Assembly (NCBI RefSeq): GCF_010747475.1
Contig: NZ_VSLZ01000001.1
Coordinates: forward strand, 372,001-436,000
Reading direction: 5' to 3'
Source of the DNA: Halorussus sp. MSC15.2
Lineage (GTDB): Archaea; Halobacteriota; Halobacteria; Halobacteriales; Haladaptataceae
Length of the DNA: 64,000 nt
Shown here piece by piece: positions 6,529 to 14,469 of this stretch; within the stretch, counting starts at the first letter, position 1, and the number at the start of each line of letters is the position of its first letter. Both the position numbers and the translations under genes were made by a program. The notes below the pieces were generated by a model. It saw nothing but the letters and a program-made list of their open reading frames with translations. It had not been told where the DNA came from and did no database searches.

Positions 6529-8334
6529 CTATCCCGAGAGCAACTGGGGTCCGAACACCATCAGGACCAGACTCGCTAGCATCACAAGTCCAATGGTCGT
6601 GGTGACCATCGTGGTGAGCTGACGGCCTTGGCTCGTCGGGAGGCGCGAAACGACTGCTTCGGTCCCCATTCGGAGGATATGTCCGCCGTCGAGGGGGAAC
6701 GCGGGGATACAGTTGAAGAAGCCGAGGTTGAGATTGACCCAGCCAATCCAAAACAGCGCGTTCGCCAGCAGGAAAAGCCCGCGGTCACCGAGGAACGAGA
6801 GTGGCCCGCCTGCCGCAGTGTAGAAACCACTATTGAACGAGACGAACCCCGCGAAGTTGTACGCTTGAGGAAGCGTGATGCTGGCGAACGGGAGTACGAG
6901 GACGCCGAACACCCCGGAGAAGAACGAGGAGATGGGTCCAGTGAAGTCGGTGATGAAGACCTCCGAGAACTTACCGCCGAGTAGTTTGAGGTAGTTCTCC
7001 GCCGGATACAACTGCACGCCGACACTGTTGAACGTGATGCCGCTCACTCCCGCAATGGGATAGACGCCGATAGCGACTTCACCCGTTTCCGTCTCGCCGA
7101 GGGTGACGTTGACCGAATGGCGTTGGCCGTCGGCATACGCCTCGACGGAGACGGTATCCCCCGATTCGTACTCGTTGAGTACTCGTTTCAGGTCGGAGCC
7201 ATCGATGACTCGCTTCCCGTCGATAGCAGTGATGACGATGGGACTCCCGTTCGCCACGTCTGTCTTCGCTATCTCCGCTTCCTCGTCGATAGTCGCTAAC
7301 ACCCCGACCGGTCCCGTAGCCGTCGTGCCAGATTCGGTCTGTAACGTCGCTACTGGCCTGTCAGCGACTGCCTCCCGGAACGCTTTCTCCGTTCGGACCG
7401 ACGTACCATTGACCTCGACGATTGTCGTCTGGTTATCTTGGCTGACCGACAACGCCGGTGCAAACGGTGACGCGGGGTGGAAATCAGTGACCAGAAGCGA
7501 CCGCTCGACCGTAACGGTACTTCCGTTCGCCAGCGTCACCGCCACCGACGACTCGTCGGTCCGTGATAGCGTGGCCCCGAGGTCAGAGTTGTTCTCGATT
7601 GATTCGTTACCGACTGCGACGATTCGGTCGCCCGGCTGTAGTCCCGCGTCCACTGCGGCCGACCCCGGCATGACGCCGCCGACCGCCGCCCCCGGCGTGA
7701 CGGCGATAGAGCCGACGACTGGCCCGAAAAGCAGGAGGAACGCAGCGAGCGTCACCGCGAAGTTGTTGGTGACGCCTGCCGCGAACATCCGGCTTTGACT
7801 TCCCCGGTCGGCGTTTCGCCGACTCTCCTCGTCGGGTTCCACGAACGCCCCGACCGGGAGCACCGCTAGCGCTGCGAGGCCCATCGAACGAATCTCGATA
7901 TCACCGACTCGACACATGATGGCGTGGCCCCCTTCGTGAACTACGAGACCGACGAAGAGACCCAAGAGAATCTCGCCTGCGACCGACAGCGGGAGAAACG
8001 GATTGACGCCGGGGATGACGAGAACGTTACGAGGCTGGGTAGCCGTAGAAGGCGACGGCGGGTTCTGAAGGATGAAGACGGCCTGCAAGACCAACAGGAA
8101 GAAGCTACCGAGCATTATAACGAGCGCTATGCCGAGGCCAAAGTTACCCCACGCGCGCCAGAACCGCTTCGGACGCGCTAGTCGTTCAACCAGTTCTTTT
8201 CCCCGGTTGGTGTGAATGGTTAGTATCGGTCCCTGAACGCCGATAAACGAAGGTAACAGCCCTTTCGAGCGAAGAAAAAGCACTACTAGCCAGTAAAGTA
8301 CGACCCCAGCAACGACCCATACGAGCATGTTCAT
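6529..8334 (-). CDS. Site-2 protease, M50 family, with PDZ domains
   Basis: 601 aa from the ATG at 8334, which matches the start of the paralogue at 1-218. Layout: N-terminal membrane segments (1-90), catalytic motif VVHEGGHAIMC with HEGGH at 133-137, further membrane segments, a PDZ-like region around 215-290 (PGSAAVDAGLQPGDRIVAVG) and a second PDZ-like region near 370-440, then C-terminal membrane segments with the second metal motif IPAFPLDGGH near residue 548. These are intramembrane zinc proteases that cut membrane-bound substrates such as anti-sigma factors. It converges on the PadR gene. Haloarchaea commonly have several of these; two paralogues bracketing a RiPP locus raises the possibility that one handles the leader peptide or provides immunity. 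Confidence 0.9.
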   Translation of the reverse strand: MNMLVWVVAGVVLYWLVVLFLRSKGLLPSFIGVQGPILTIHTNRGKELVERLARPKRFWRAWGNFGLGIALVIMLGSFFLLVLQAVFILQNPPSPSTATQPRNVLVIPGVNPFLPLSVAGEILLGLFVGLVVHEGGHAIMCRVGDIEIRSMGLAALAVLPVGAFVEPDEESRRNADRGSQSRMFAAGVTNNFAVTLAAFLLLFGPVVGSIAVTPGAAVGGVMPGSAAVDAGLQPGDRIVAVGNESIENNSDLGATLSRTDESSVAVTLANGSTVTVERSLLVTDFHPASPFAPALSVSQDNQTTIVEVNGTSVRTEKAFREAVADRPVATLQTESGTTATGPVGVLATIDEEAEIAKTDVANGSPIVITAIDGKRVIDGSDLKRVLNEYESGDTVSVEAYADGQRHSVNVTLGETETGEVAIGVYPIAGVSGITFNSVGVQLYPAENYLKLLGGKFSEVFITDFTGPISSFFSGVFGVLVLPFASITLPQAYNFAGFVSFNSGFYTAAGGPLSFLGDRGLFLLANALFWIGWVNLNLGFFNCIPAFPLDGGHILRMGTEAVVSRLPTSQGRQLTTMVTTTIGLVMLASLVLMVFGPQLLSG

Positions 8335-8388
8335 CGGATGAAAGAAGGGACGCGCCAATCAAAGGCGTTTGGGAACGCCCCGACTCTG

Positions 8389-8814
8389 CTACTTCGACCC
8401 CGACGAACCGGACGAACCCGACCCCGACGAGGTTTCCGCGGTCTGCCAGTCCTCTTCCAGTTTCTGCTGGGAATCAGACTTCTTCTGCTTCTGGCGCTTG
8501 CGTAGCTTTCGGGCCGCGGCCGCCCCGGCCGCGGTACCGCCGAGGATGGCCATCCGTCGGCCGTACTTGCGGATGCGACTCTTCCCGCCGCTACCGCCGG
8601 ACTGCTGGCCCGACTGACCGGACTGTTGGCTAGATTGACCAGACTGCTGGCCCGATTGGCCGGACTGCTGGCCGGACTGGCCTTTCTGTTGACTGGATGC
8701 GCTCTGGTGCTTGGTTCCCTGTTTGCTCGATTCTCCGGACTTGGCTTTCGTTTCCTCGACCGATTCGACGCGTTTGAACGCCGGTTTCTCGAGATTTAGT
8801 TCGATTATTGACAT
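8389..8814 (-). CDS. Low-complexity Gln/Ser/Gly-rich haloarchaeal protein
   Basis: 141 aa, function unknown. A short N-terminal segment (MSIIELNLEKPAFKRVESV) is followed by a disordered stretch made of repeats of GQSGQQS/GQSSQQS (about residues 45-78). Then comes a basic part with a weakly hydrophobic AILGGTAAGAAAARKLRKRQ and an acidic, Ser/Gly-rich tail. The start is the ATG at 8814; reading frame upstream continues but has poor coding character. It lies downstream of lysS on the same strand, with a 106-bp gap. The combination of a short hydrophobic segment and basic residues could be membrane- or nucleic-acid-associated, but nothing firm can be said. Confidence 0.7.
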   Translation of the reverse strand: MSIIELNLEKPAFKRVESVEETKAKSGESSKQGTKHQSASSQQKGQSGQQSGQSGQQSGQSSQQSGQSGQQSGGSGGKSRIRKYGRRMAILGGTAAGAAAARKLRKRQKQKKSDSQQKLEEDWQTAETSSGSGSSGSSGSK

Positions 8815-8920
8815 AGTAAGTCTCCTCTGGTCGGCCGGTACCGCGCCGCCCGACTCTCGATTCGAATAACGGCTGGAAGATACTTTGTTATGCTGGCTCT
8901 GATACGGGCGTAGGGGGCGG

Positions 8921-10753
8921 TTACCCCTCGCGCCGGAGGCGGGTGAGCACGAACTCGCGGTCGAGTTTCGCGAGGAACGGCCCCAGTTTCGGACCCTCCT
9001 CGTCGTCGAAGAACAGGCGGTACCCGACCGAGAAGAACTCTCCGACCGGGATGTCGTGGCGCTTGGCCGTCTCGTAGATTTCGCCCTGAATCTCGTCGGG
9101 GTCGTCGTGGGTCGCCACGAACTCCGCGAGTTCATCCAGCGCGGTCTCGGTGGCCGAGTCGAGGTCGACGTCGGGCATCTCGCTTCGCTTGAGTTCGTAG
9201 TCGAACTCGTTGCTCGTGCGGCGCGCCCACTCGCGGGCGTTCGAGACGCGCGAGAGGGCGAACTCCGTGACCCACTCGGGCGCGTCCTCGGGAACGTGAC
9301 CCTCTCGACGGGCGATTTCCTCCCGGAGGTCGGGGTCGTCGGTCATCCCGAGGACGGCCGCGAAGGTGTAGGGCAGTCGGACGCGGTCAGCGAACGGACC
9401 GTCCACGAGTTCGTTCGCCTGCGCGCGCCGGATGGAATCGACCACGGCGACGCTCCCGCGCTCGGGGTTGGAGACGGGGTCGCCGTCCTCGTCGAAGCGG
9501 GCGGCCACGGTCGGCCGAATCGTCGGCGAATAGGCGGCGTCCGCGATTTCCTCGGCCTTCTCGTCGGCGTCGGTCCGCTCCTCGCTCTCGGTCTCAGTCT
9601 CGCGGTAGTAGTTGCGCTCGAACTCGTCGAACTCGTCCACGAGGTGGTCCAGATGTTCGACGTTGAAGTCCCGGGCCTTGCTCGGGTCCTTGGTGAAGAA
9701 GTACCGGAGGACTTCCGGTTCGAGCATCTCCAAGGTGTCCTGCACCATGATGACGTGGCCGGACGACGACGAGAAGGGTTCGCCGTTGAGCGTGAACCAC
9801 TCGTAGGCCATCGGCACCGGCGGTTCGTTCCCGAAGACGTTCCGGGCCACGTCCGACCCGCTGGGCCACGACCCCTCGGCGTGGTCCTTGCCGAACGGTT
9901 CGTGGTCCACGCCGAGGACCTGCCACTGGCCGGGCCACTCGAAGCGCCACGGGAGTTTGCCCTCGCGGAAGGTAGCGGTGCCCTCGTGACCGCACCCCTC
10001 GATGGTCTGGTCGCCCGCCTCCATGTCGGTGCAGACGTACTCGACGGTGCCCGAGTCGAGGTCGATATCGGTGACGGTCTCGGTAATCTTGCCGCAGTCC
10101 TCGCAGATGGGGTTGAACGGGACGTACTCCTCGTCCACCTTGTCCTGATAGTGCGACAGGACCTCGCGGGCCTGCTCGCGGTGTTCGAGGACGTGGCGGG
10201 TCACGTCCTCGAACTCGCCGGACTCGTAGAGTTCGGTGTTCGAGACCATCTCGACCGGGATGCCCAGCAGTTCGGCGCTCCGCTCGATGAGATTCGAGAA
10301 GTGCTCGCCGTAGGAGTCACAGCAGCCGAAGGGGTCGGGGATGTCGGTGTAGGGCTTGCCCAGATTCCGGCCCAAGGCTCCGGCGTTCACGTCGCCCAAC
10401 TCCACGACGTTCCCGTCGAGGTCCGCGAGCTTTCTGGGGAGTTTGCGCAGGGGGTCGCGGTCGTCGGCGGTGAACACCTGTCGGACCTCGTGACCGCGTT
10501 CCCGCAGGGCCTCGGCGACGAAGTAGCCGCGCACGATTTCGTTCATGTTGCCGAGGTGCGGGACGCCCGACGGCGAGATGCCGCCCTTGATTACGATGGG
10601 GTCGTCGGGGTCGCGCGCCAGAATCTGGTCGGCGACCGACTCGGCCCAGAACGGGTGCGACTGGGAACCCTGAAGCACGTACGGGTCGTCGTCGGGGTGC
10701 ATCTCCCGAGCGGTCGGGTCGTCGGAGTCGTCGCTGGCTGGTTCGTCGCTCAT
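8921..10753 (-). CDS. lysS: Lysine--tRNA ligase, class I
   Basis: 610 aa, archaeal-type class I lysyl-tRNA synthetase, which charges tRNA-Lys in the cytoplasm. The HIGH-like signature is GGISPSGVPHLGNMNE (near residues 57-72) and the KMSKS-like loop is EPFSSSSGHVIM (near 325). A zinc-type cluster is visible (CEDCGK ... CTDMEAGDQTIEGCGHEG, about 222-262). The long acidic N-terminus is normal for haloarchaea. Its ATG overlaps the stop of pyrH (ATGA), so pyrH and lysS form a translationally coupled operon. Archaea generally carry this class I enzyme in place of the class II enzyme of most bacteria. Confidence 0.97.
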   Translation of the reverse strand: MSDEPASDDSDDPTAREMHPDDDPYVLQGSQSHPFWAESVADQILARDPDDPIVIKGGISPSGVPHLGNMNEIVRGYFVAEALRERGHEVRQVFTADDRDPLRKLPRKLADLDGNVVELGDVNAGALGRNLGKPYTDIPDPFGCCDSYGEHFSNLIERSAELLGIPVEMVSNTELYESGEFEDVTRHVLEHREQAREVLSHYQDKVDEEYVPFNPICEDCGKITETVTDIDLDSGTVEYVCTDMEAGDQTIEGCGHEGTATFREGKLPWRFEWPGQWQVLGVDHEPFGKDHAEGSWPSGSDVARNVFGNEPPVPMAYEWFTLNGEPFSSSSGHVIMVQDTLEMLEPEVLRYFFTKDPSKARDFNVEHLDHLVDEFDEFERNYYRETETESEERTDADEKAEEIADAAYSPTIRPTVAARFDEDGDPVSNPERGSVAVVDSIRRAQANELVDGPFADRVRLPYTFAAVLGMTDDPDLREEIARREGHVPEDAPEWVTEFALSRVSNAREWARRTSNEFDYELKRSEMPDVDLDSATETALDELAEFVATHDDPDEIQGEIYETAKRHDIPVGEFFSVGYRLFFDDEEGPKLGPFLAKLDREFVLTRLRREG

Positions 10754-11475
10754 CGCTCGTCTCGCGCCCAGTAGGTCATCTGGTCGTCCGCGCCCTCCGG
10801 CACGATGTCGGTACCGTCGTGTTCGCCGTACCGGACCGCGTCGGCGATGCGCTCGGGTTCGGTGCCGTCGAGGACGATGGTGCGCACGCCCGACCGCTCG
10901 ATGAGTTTCGCCGCCAGCAGGTCGACCGGCGCGGAACTCCCGGCGTTCATCTCCAGTCCCGCGATGACGTCCACGAGTTCCCCGGCGTTGAGTTCGTCGT
11001 ACTTCTTGGCGTCGGGGTCCTCGTTGGGGTCGTCGCTGAACACGCCGGGGACGCTGGTCGCGTAGACCAGCAGGTCGGCGTTGGTGTACTCCGCGAGCGC
11101 CGCGCTCACGGCGTCGGTGGTCTGACCGGGCGTCACGCCGCCCATCACCGCGATGTCGCCGCGGTGCATCGCCGCGCCCGCCGACTCGTAGTCCTCGGGC
11201 GGACTCGGCGCGGCCTGCTCGGACAGCGCCGCGATGAGCAGGCGCGCGTTGAGTCGCGTCACGTCGATGCCGATGTCGTCGAGTTCTATCTCGTTCGCGC
11301 CTAGGTCGCGCGCGCTGGCGATGTACTCCCGGGCGACGCCGCCGCCACCGACGACTGTTCCGACTGTGCAGCCTTCGGCGGCGAGGTCCTCGATTACGTC
11401 GGCGTGGTCGCGGACGCGCTCGGAACCGAGGTCGGGCGCGAGTACGCTCCCGCCGATGGAGACGACTACTTTCAT
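10750..11475 (-). CDS. pyrH: UMP kinase (uridylate kinase)
   Basis: 241 aa, amino-acid-kinase fold; phosphorylates UMP to UDP in pyrimidine nucleotide synthesis. The start at 11475 gives MKVVVSIGGSVLAPDLG, the usual N-terminal phosphate-binding loop; upstream in-frame sequence is not conserved in type. Other motifs: VGGGGVAREYI (about 46-56), GDIAVMGGVTPGQTTDAV and NADLLVYATSVPGVFSDDP. First gene of a two-gene unit with lysS, overlapping by 4 nt. The gene to its left, moaE, is divergent. Confidence 0.95.
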   Translation of the reverse strand: MKVVVSIGGSVLAPDLGSERVRDHADVIEDLAAEGCTVGTVVGGGGVAREYIASARDLGANEIELDDIGIDVTRLNARLLIAALSEQAAPSPPEDYESAGAAMHRGDIAVMGGVTPGQTTDAVSAALAEYTNADLLVYATSVPGVFSDDPNEDPDAKKYDELNAGELVDVIAGLEMNAGSSAPVDLLAAKLIERSGVRTIVLDGTEPERIADAVRYGEHDGTDIVPEGADDQMTYWARDER

Positions 11476-11681
11476 TCTGTGGCCGAGTAGCCCGGTCGCG
11501 GCCTTAAGGATTGCCAACTGTCGAAGGCAACGAACCGATTTTCGTCGCCGACGTTCGCGCCACCGCCGTCCTCTCTGTGACGCGTCCAGACTCCACGGGA
11601 CCCCGAGCGACGTCCCTCGAAACTGCTCGCCGGGTCGGGGTCACCGAAGGCTACAAGCGCACCCCGGTCCAAAATCGCCCC

Positions 11682-12491
11682 ATGCACGTACTGAGCCTCG
11701 TCGGTCCCGACGCGGCGGCGCGGGCGGTCGCCGACCGACTGGCGAGTCGCCTCGGCGAGGACGGCAGCGTCGCGGAGGTCCACCGGACCGAGACCGACGT
11801 CGAACAGCACGACGGACCCTCTGGGGCGAAATTCGAGTTCACGGCCGGAAGTTGGTCGGCGACGGGCCGCGACCGGTCGCTGTCGGACCTGCTCGCCGAC
11901 CTCGCGCCCGACTACGACTACGCGCTGCTCGTCGGATTCCCCGAGGCCGACGTACCGCAGGTCCGTATCGGCGACGCCGCCGGCACGGACTCCGACACCC
12001 CGGCAGAGGTCCTGTTCGAAGCCGCCAGTGCGGCCGACGTGGACCCCGAGGAGGTCCGGACTGCGCTCGCCGGGACCGAACCGTACGAAACGCTCGAATC
12101 GCTGGTCGCCGAGGTCAAGCGCTCGGAGGATGCACCCTACTCGGGTGCCATCGCGACCTTCACCGGTCGGGTCCGGGCGAAGGAGGAGGACGACGACACG
12201 CCCACCGAGTTCCTCGAGTTCGAGAAGTACGAAGGCGTCGCCGAGGACCGTATGGACGCTATCAGCGCCGAACTGGAGGAGCGCGACGGCGTCTACGAGG
12301 TGTTGATGCACCACCGCACGGGCGTCATCGAGTACGGCGAGGACATCGTGTTCGTCGTGGTGCTGGCCGGCCACCGCGAGGAGGCGTTCCGTACCGTCGA
12401 GGACGGTATCGACCGGCTCAAAGACGAGGTTCCCATCTTCAAGAAGGAGTCTACGACCGACGAACAGTTCTGGGTTCACGAGCGCCAGTAA
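11682..12491 (+). CDS. moaE: Molybdopterin synthase catalytic subunit MoaE with MobB-like N-terminal domain
   Basis: 269 aa, much longer than a plain MoaE (about 150). The C-terminal half is MoaE: PYSGAIATFTGRVRAKE (near 153-169), LEFEKYEGVAEDRM, HHRTGVIEYGEDIVFVVV, and the catalytic-lysine segment VPIFKKESTTDEQFWVHE. MoaE transfers sulfur from MoaD to precursor Z to make molybdopterin. The N-terminal 130 residues (MHVLSLVGPDAAARAVADRL ... YDYALLVGFPEADVPQVRIG) look like a MobB-type domain in which the P-loop lysine is missing. The ATG at 11682 is preferred because upstream codons are not protein-like. Divergent from pyrH-lysS. Confidence 0.9.
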   Translation: MHVLSLVGPDAAARAVADRLASRLGEDGSVAEVHRTETDVEQHDGPSGAKFEFTAGSWSATGRDRSLSDLLADLAPDYDYALLVGFPEADVPQVRIGDAAGTDSDTPAEVLFEAASAADVDPEEVRTALAGTEPYETLESLVAEVKRSEDAPYSGAIATFTGRVRAKEEDDDTPTEFLEFEKYEGVAEDRMDAISAELEERDGVYEVLMHHRTGVIEYGEDIVFVVVLAGHREEAFRTVEDGIDRLKDEVPIFKKESTTDEQFWVHERQ

Positions 12492-12804
12492 CGTTTTTCA
12501 CGTTTCGTCCGTCGGTTCCAGCGCGTTCCACGAGCGTGAACTACCGATTCGGCGACACCCGTCGCAGTTCGTATCGACATTTTCCCCACCTGTGTCAGTC
12601 GATTACACGGGTTTCAGAGTCCTGGGTGGAAAGGGAGAAACAAAATCTTAGATACCGTTTTAAACGATAAAGCGCCCTGAAAAAACGTCGTAAAAAGTCG
12701 TTTTTACCCCATTTTCCCGGTTCGTGTCGTCTCCGTTATCCAAATCCGCGGAAAACGACCCTAACCGTCTCCCCTTTATATCATCCCCTGCCGCTTACGT
12801 GGAA
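12492..12804. promoter_or_regulatory. Gene-free stretch with promoter of the small protein at 12805
   Basis: No coding potential seen. It holds T-rich tracts after moaE (ACGTTTTTCACG, 12491-12502) that could terminate transcription, AT-rich stretches around 12640-12715, and CCCTTTATATC (12773-12783), a TATA box whose spacing points to the ATG at 12805 as a leaderless start. Confidence 0.5.
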
Positions 12805-13062
12805 ATGACGATGAGCGCAACAACGCAGCCCTCCGACGCTCCCGAACCGCAGTCCAAGGAACAACGCCTCAAGCAGTTCCTCCGGAGCAAAGCAGACGAC
12901 GGGGAGATGTACTTCAAGAGCAAGTTCATCGCGGACGAGGTCGACCTCTCGGCCAAGGAAATCGGTGCGCTGATGGTGAAACTCAAGGACTCCGCCGCCG
13001 ACCTCGAAATCGAGAAGTGGTCGTACACGTCCGCGACGACGTGGCGCGTCTGTCCGGCGTAA
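12805..13062 (+). CDS. Small conserved haloarchaeal protein, likely winged helix (DUF7123-like)
   Basis: 85 aa. After a disordered Ser/Gln/Pro-rich N-terminus, residues 20-85 (KEQRLKQFLRSKADDGEMYF, KSKFIADEVDLSAKEIGALM, then EIEKWSYTSATTWRV) read as a compact winged helix-turn-helix of the kind found in many single-domain haloarchaeal proteins. The ATG at 12805 lies about 27 nt after a strong TATA box; a second ATG two codons on (12811) is possible. Probably DNA-binding, but no target is suggested by the neighbours. Family name from memory. Confidence 0.75.
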   Translation: MTMSATTQPSDAPEPQSKEQRLKQFLRSKADDGEMYFKSKFIADEVDLSAKEIGALMVKLKDSAADLEIEKWSYTSATTWRVCPA

Positions 13063-13249
13063 GTACCGAATCGTTGCGTGCGCCGTCCGTCTGGTCCCCT
13101 TCGGACGGTTCACCTCGCCCATTTTCCCCTGTTTCCGAGTCGCCCGCTACCGACGGGCACGCCCCGCGTTCACACGGTGTTCGCCCGCGTGAACCGTCGT
13201 TCCCGGTAGAACCACGCTCTTTTTCTCCCGTGGTCACGTTGCCCGACGT

Positions 13250-14365
13250 ATGCAGCGGCGCGTCTACCTGCGGTCGTTGACGGCGACGGTGGGAGCGGTC
13301 GGAGCCACTGGCTGTCTGCGAACCGCCGGGGACGAACCGACCACCACGACCGAACAACCTCGGTTCCGCACCGAGACGGTGACGATGGAACTGGAGGTGC
13401 CGTGGGGTGCGGCGTTCGCCCCCGACGGCGACCTCTACCTCACCGAACGCCCCGGTCGCGTCCAGCGGGTCGCCCACGAGAACGGCCGCAAAGAGCAGAT
13501 TGCCGACCTCACCGACGTGGTCGCGGCGCGCGGTGAGGGCGGGTTGCTCGGTCTCGCAATCCACCCCGGGAACTCCGATATCGCGTACACCTACCAGACC
13601 TACGAGGGCCAGAACGGACTGACCAACCGAGTCGTCCGTCACCGAATCTCCGACGATTTCGTCCGCGAGTCGGTCGTCTTCGACGGCATTCCGGGGGCGT
13701 CCATCCACGATGGCGGCCGCATCGCCTTCGGGCCGGGCGGTTCTTCGGGCGCGTCCGACGGTGCGCTTTACGTGGCTACCGGCGACGCGGGCGAGAGCGG
13801 TCTCGCACAGGACCGCGAGTCGCTCGCCGGGAAGGTACTCAGACTGACGCCCGACGGCGAACCCCACCCCGACAACCCCTTCGGCAACGCCGTGTTCACC
13901 TACGGCCACCGAAACCCGCAGGGACTGGCGTGGCGCGAGGGCACGCTCTTCAGCACCGAACACGGTCCCTCGTCCGACGACGAAATCAACGTCCTCCGCG
14001 CCGGGAACAACTACGGATGGCCCGAAGCGATGGGTCCGACCGACGGCGGACGGTTCACCGACCCCATCGAGTCCTACACGCCCGCCATCGCGCCCGGAAG
14101 CGCGACTTTCTACCACGGCCCGGTCGAGGACTGGCGGGGCGACTTCTTCTTCGGGACCCTCGCCGGGACGCATCTCCACCGAGTACGTATCGACGATAAC
14201 GGGAACGTCGTCGGACAACAGCGTCTGCTCGACGGGAAGTACGGCCGCCTCCGAACCGTCTTCACCGGCCCGGAGGACCACCTCTACGTCACGACCAGCA
14301 ACCGGGACGGAAGAGGAACGCCCGCACCGCAGGACGACCGCGTGCTTCGAATTCAGCCCGTTTAA
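13250..14365 (+). CDS. PQQ-dependent sugar (aldose) dehydrogenase, secreted lipoprotein
   Basis: 371 aa, soluble glucose/aldose dehydrogenase family, a six-bladed beta-propeller that oxidises aldose sugars with PQQ outside the cell. The signal region has a Tat-like QRRVYLRS followed by a hydrophobic stretch and lipobox GATGC (Cys 22), so the protein is probably exported folded and lipid-anchored. Family blocks: VPWGAAFAPDGDLYLTERPG (near 52-71), GEGGLLGLAIHPG, IPGASIHDGGRIAFGPGG, YVATGDAG, YGHRNPQGLAW and STEHGPSSDDEIN. The conserved His in HDGG and Arg in GHRNPQG fit cofactor and substrate contacts. Whether the cell makes PQQ cannot be judged here. Confidence 0.9.
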   Translation: MQRRVYLRSLTATVGAVGATGCLRTAGDEPTTTTEQPRFRTETVTMELEVPWGAAFAPDGDLYLTERPGRVQRVAHENGRKEQIADLTDVVAARGEGGLLGLAIHPGNSDIAYTYQTYEGQNGLTNRVVRHRISDDFVRESVVFDGIPGASIHDGGRIAFGPGGSSGASDGALYVATGDAGESGLAQDRESLAGKVLRLTPDGEPHPDNPFGNAVFTYGHRNPQGLAWREGTLFSTEHGPSSDDEINVLRAGNNYGWPEAMGPTDGGRFTDPIESYTPAIAPGSATFYHGPVEDWRGDFFFGTLAGTHLHRVRIDDNGNVVGQQRLLDGKYGRLRTVFTGPEDHLYVTTSNRDGRGTPAPQDDRVLRIQPV

Positions 14366-14469
14366 CGTTTCTCTCGTCTCCCCTGTTCTACTCCCGAGTG
14401 CAGGTCACTGGTCCCGAGAGTCAGTCACCCGTTCCGAACACCGGCTACCCGTCCCGAGCGACCGCGACG

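Noticed and set aside
9056-10774. 572-codon plus-strand frame opposite lysS
   Set aside because: The minus strand encodes lysyl-tRNA synthetase with both class I signatures; the plus frame is a composition artefact rich in Val/Arg.
12640-12720. A/T-rich stretch with CGTTTTAAACG-like palindrome and oligo-A/T tracts, considered as an RNA gene or operator
   Set aside because: No stable fold or conserved element recognised; likely plain promoter or terminator sequence.
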